Shown here: piece after piece, positions 19,482 to 19,586 of the stretch
How positions within the stretch are numbered: position 1 is the stretch's first letter
How the letters are laid out: each line of letters opens with the position of its first letter
NCBI GenBank assembly: GCA_904501875.1
Contig: CAJGCQ010000008.1
Span: 1 to 19,586 of the forward strand
Origin: Clostridiaceae bacterium
GTDB taxonomy: Bacteria; Bacillota; Clostridia; Oscillospirales; Acutalibacteraceae
Direction of reading: 5' to 3'
Length of the DNA: 19,586 bases
Translations under genes and position numbers: made by a program
Notes under the pieces: generated by a model
The model's database searches: none
The model's input: only the letters and a program-made list of their open reading frames with translations
What the model was told of the DNA's origin: nothing

Positions 19482-19586
19482 ACGAAAAACCTTAACACCA
19501 TTAATGTAGGAGAATACGCCGAAATTGCCGAACTGCTGACCAAGGGCAGTATGCGCCGCCGTTTGCTTGATATTGGTCTTACCCCC
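19482..19586 (+). CDS. feoA: FeoA-like protein, N-terminal part, apparent ACG start
   Basis: Partial: 35 codons to the window edge. They read (T)KNLNTINVGEYAEIAELL, then TKGSMRRRLLDIGLTP, the SH3-like FeoA fold with its conserved RRRLLDIGL. FeoA is a small cytosolic partner of the ferrous-iron transporter FeoB. The frame opens after a TAG at 19467-19469 and contains no ATG, GTG or TTG before the conserved core. The codon before KNLNTI, where relatives have Met, is ACG, with AGGGGG eight bases upstream in ribosome-site position. So either translation starts at ACG (rare), the start codon has mutated, or one base is wrong. No clear Fur or DtxR box was seen. Confidence 0.75.

Overview
The window looks like the chromosome of a spore-forming, Gram-positive clostridium, probably a gut-type Oscillospirales/Ruminococcaceae relative. 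Evidence for this is a forespore sigma factor (SigG), a lipoteichoic-acid-synthase-like enzyme, a Bacillus-type MazF, GGAGG ribosome sites almost everywhere, sigma-A promoters, and moderate-to-low GC. The species assignment is inference. No stretch of 300 bases or more lacks a gene.

Left part (1-7.8 kb): a minus-strand pair encodes a small membrane protein and the N-terminal part of an LTA-synthase-like enzyme, cut by the window edge. Next to it is a conserved 80-residue protein of unknown role. Divergent from these is serS, whose product has unusual archaeal-like motifs. It is followed by a mazF toxin gene with no visible antitoxin, then convergent sigG, then an operon for a heterodimeric ABC exporter with one degenerate ATP site.

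Middle (7.8-12.6 kb, all minus): a rhamnose unit, rhaA-rhaD, is followed by a 43-residue ribbon-helix-helix protein just before the terminator. Upstream is lexA-rnhA-queT with a recognisable lexA promoter and a candidate SOS operator. Before that are two overlapping half-genes that together make one TauE/SafE-type permease.

Right part (12.6-18.6 kb, plus): a six-gene operon encodes a ThuA-like protein, three Gfo/Idh/MocA oxidoreductases and two TIM-barrel sugar isomerase/epimerase-like proteins. It starts from a good promoter whose -35 box sits in an inverted repeat. The set fits an oxidative, 3-keto-sugar route for breaking or remodelling glycosides; the substrate is unknown and no transporter is included. 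A 135-base multi-hairpin element interrupts the otherwise tightly packed operon. A convergent AraC-type regulator overlaps the last gene by 14 bases. The operon's likely terminator lies inside the regulator's coding sequence, read on the opposite strand. At the right edge a FeoA gene begins without any ordinary start codon; ACG stands where ATG is expected.

The most interesting items are the oxidoreductase/epimerase operon, the multi-hairpin element, the terminator buried in the araC-type gene, the hidden ribbon-helix-helix gene and the feoA start.
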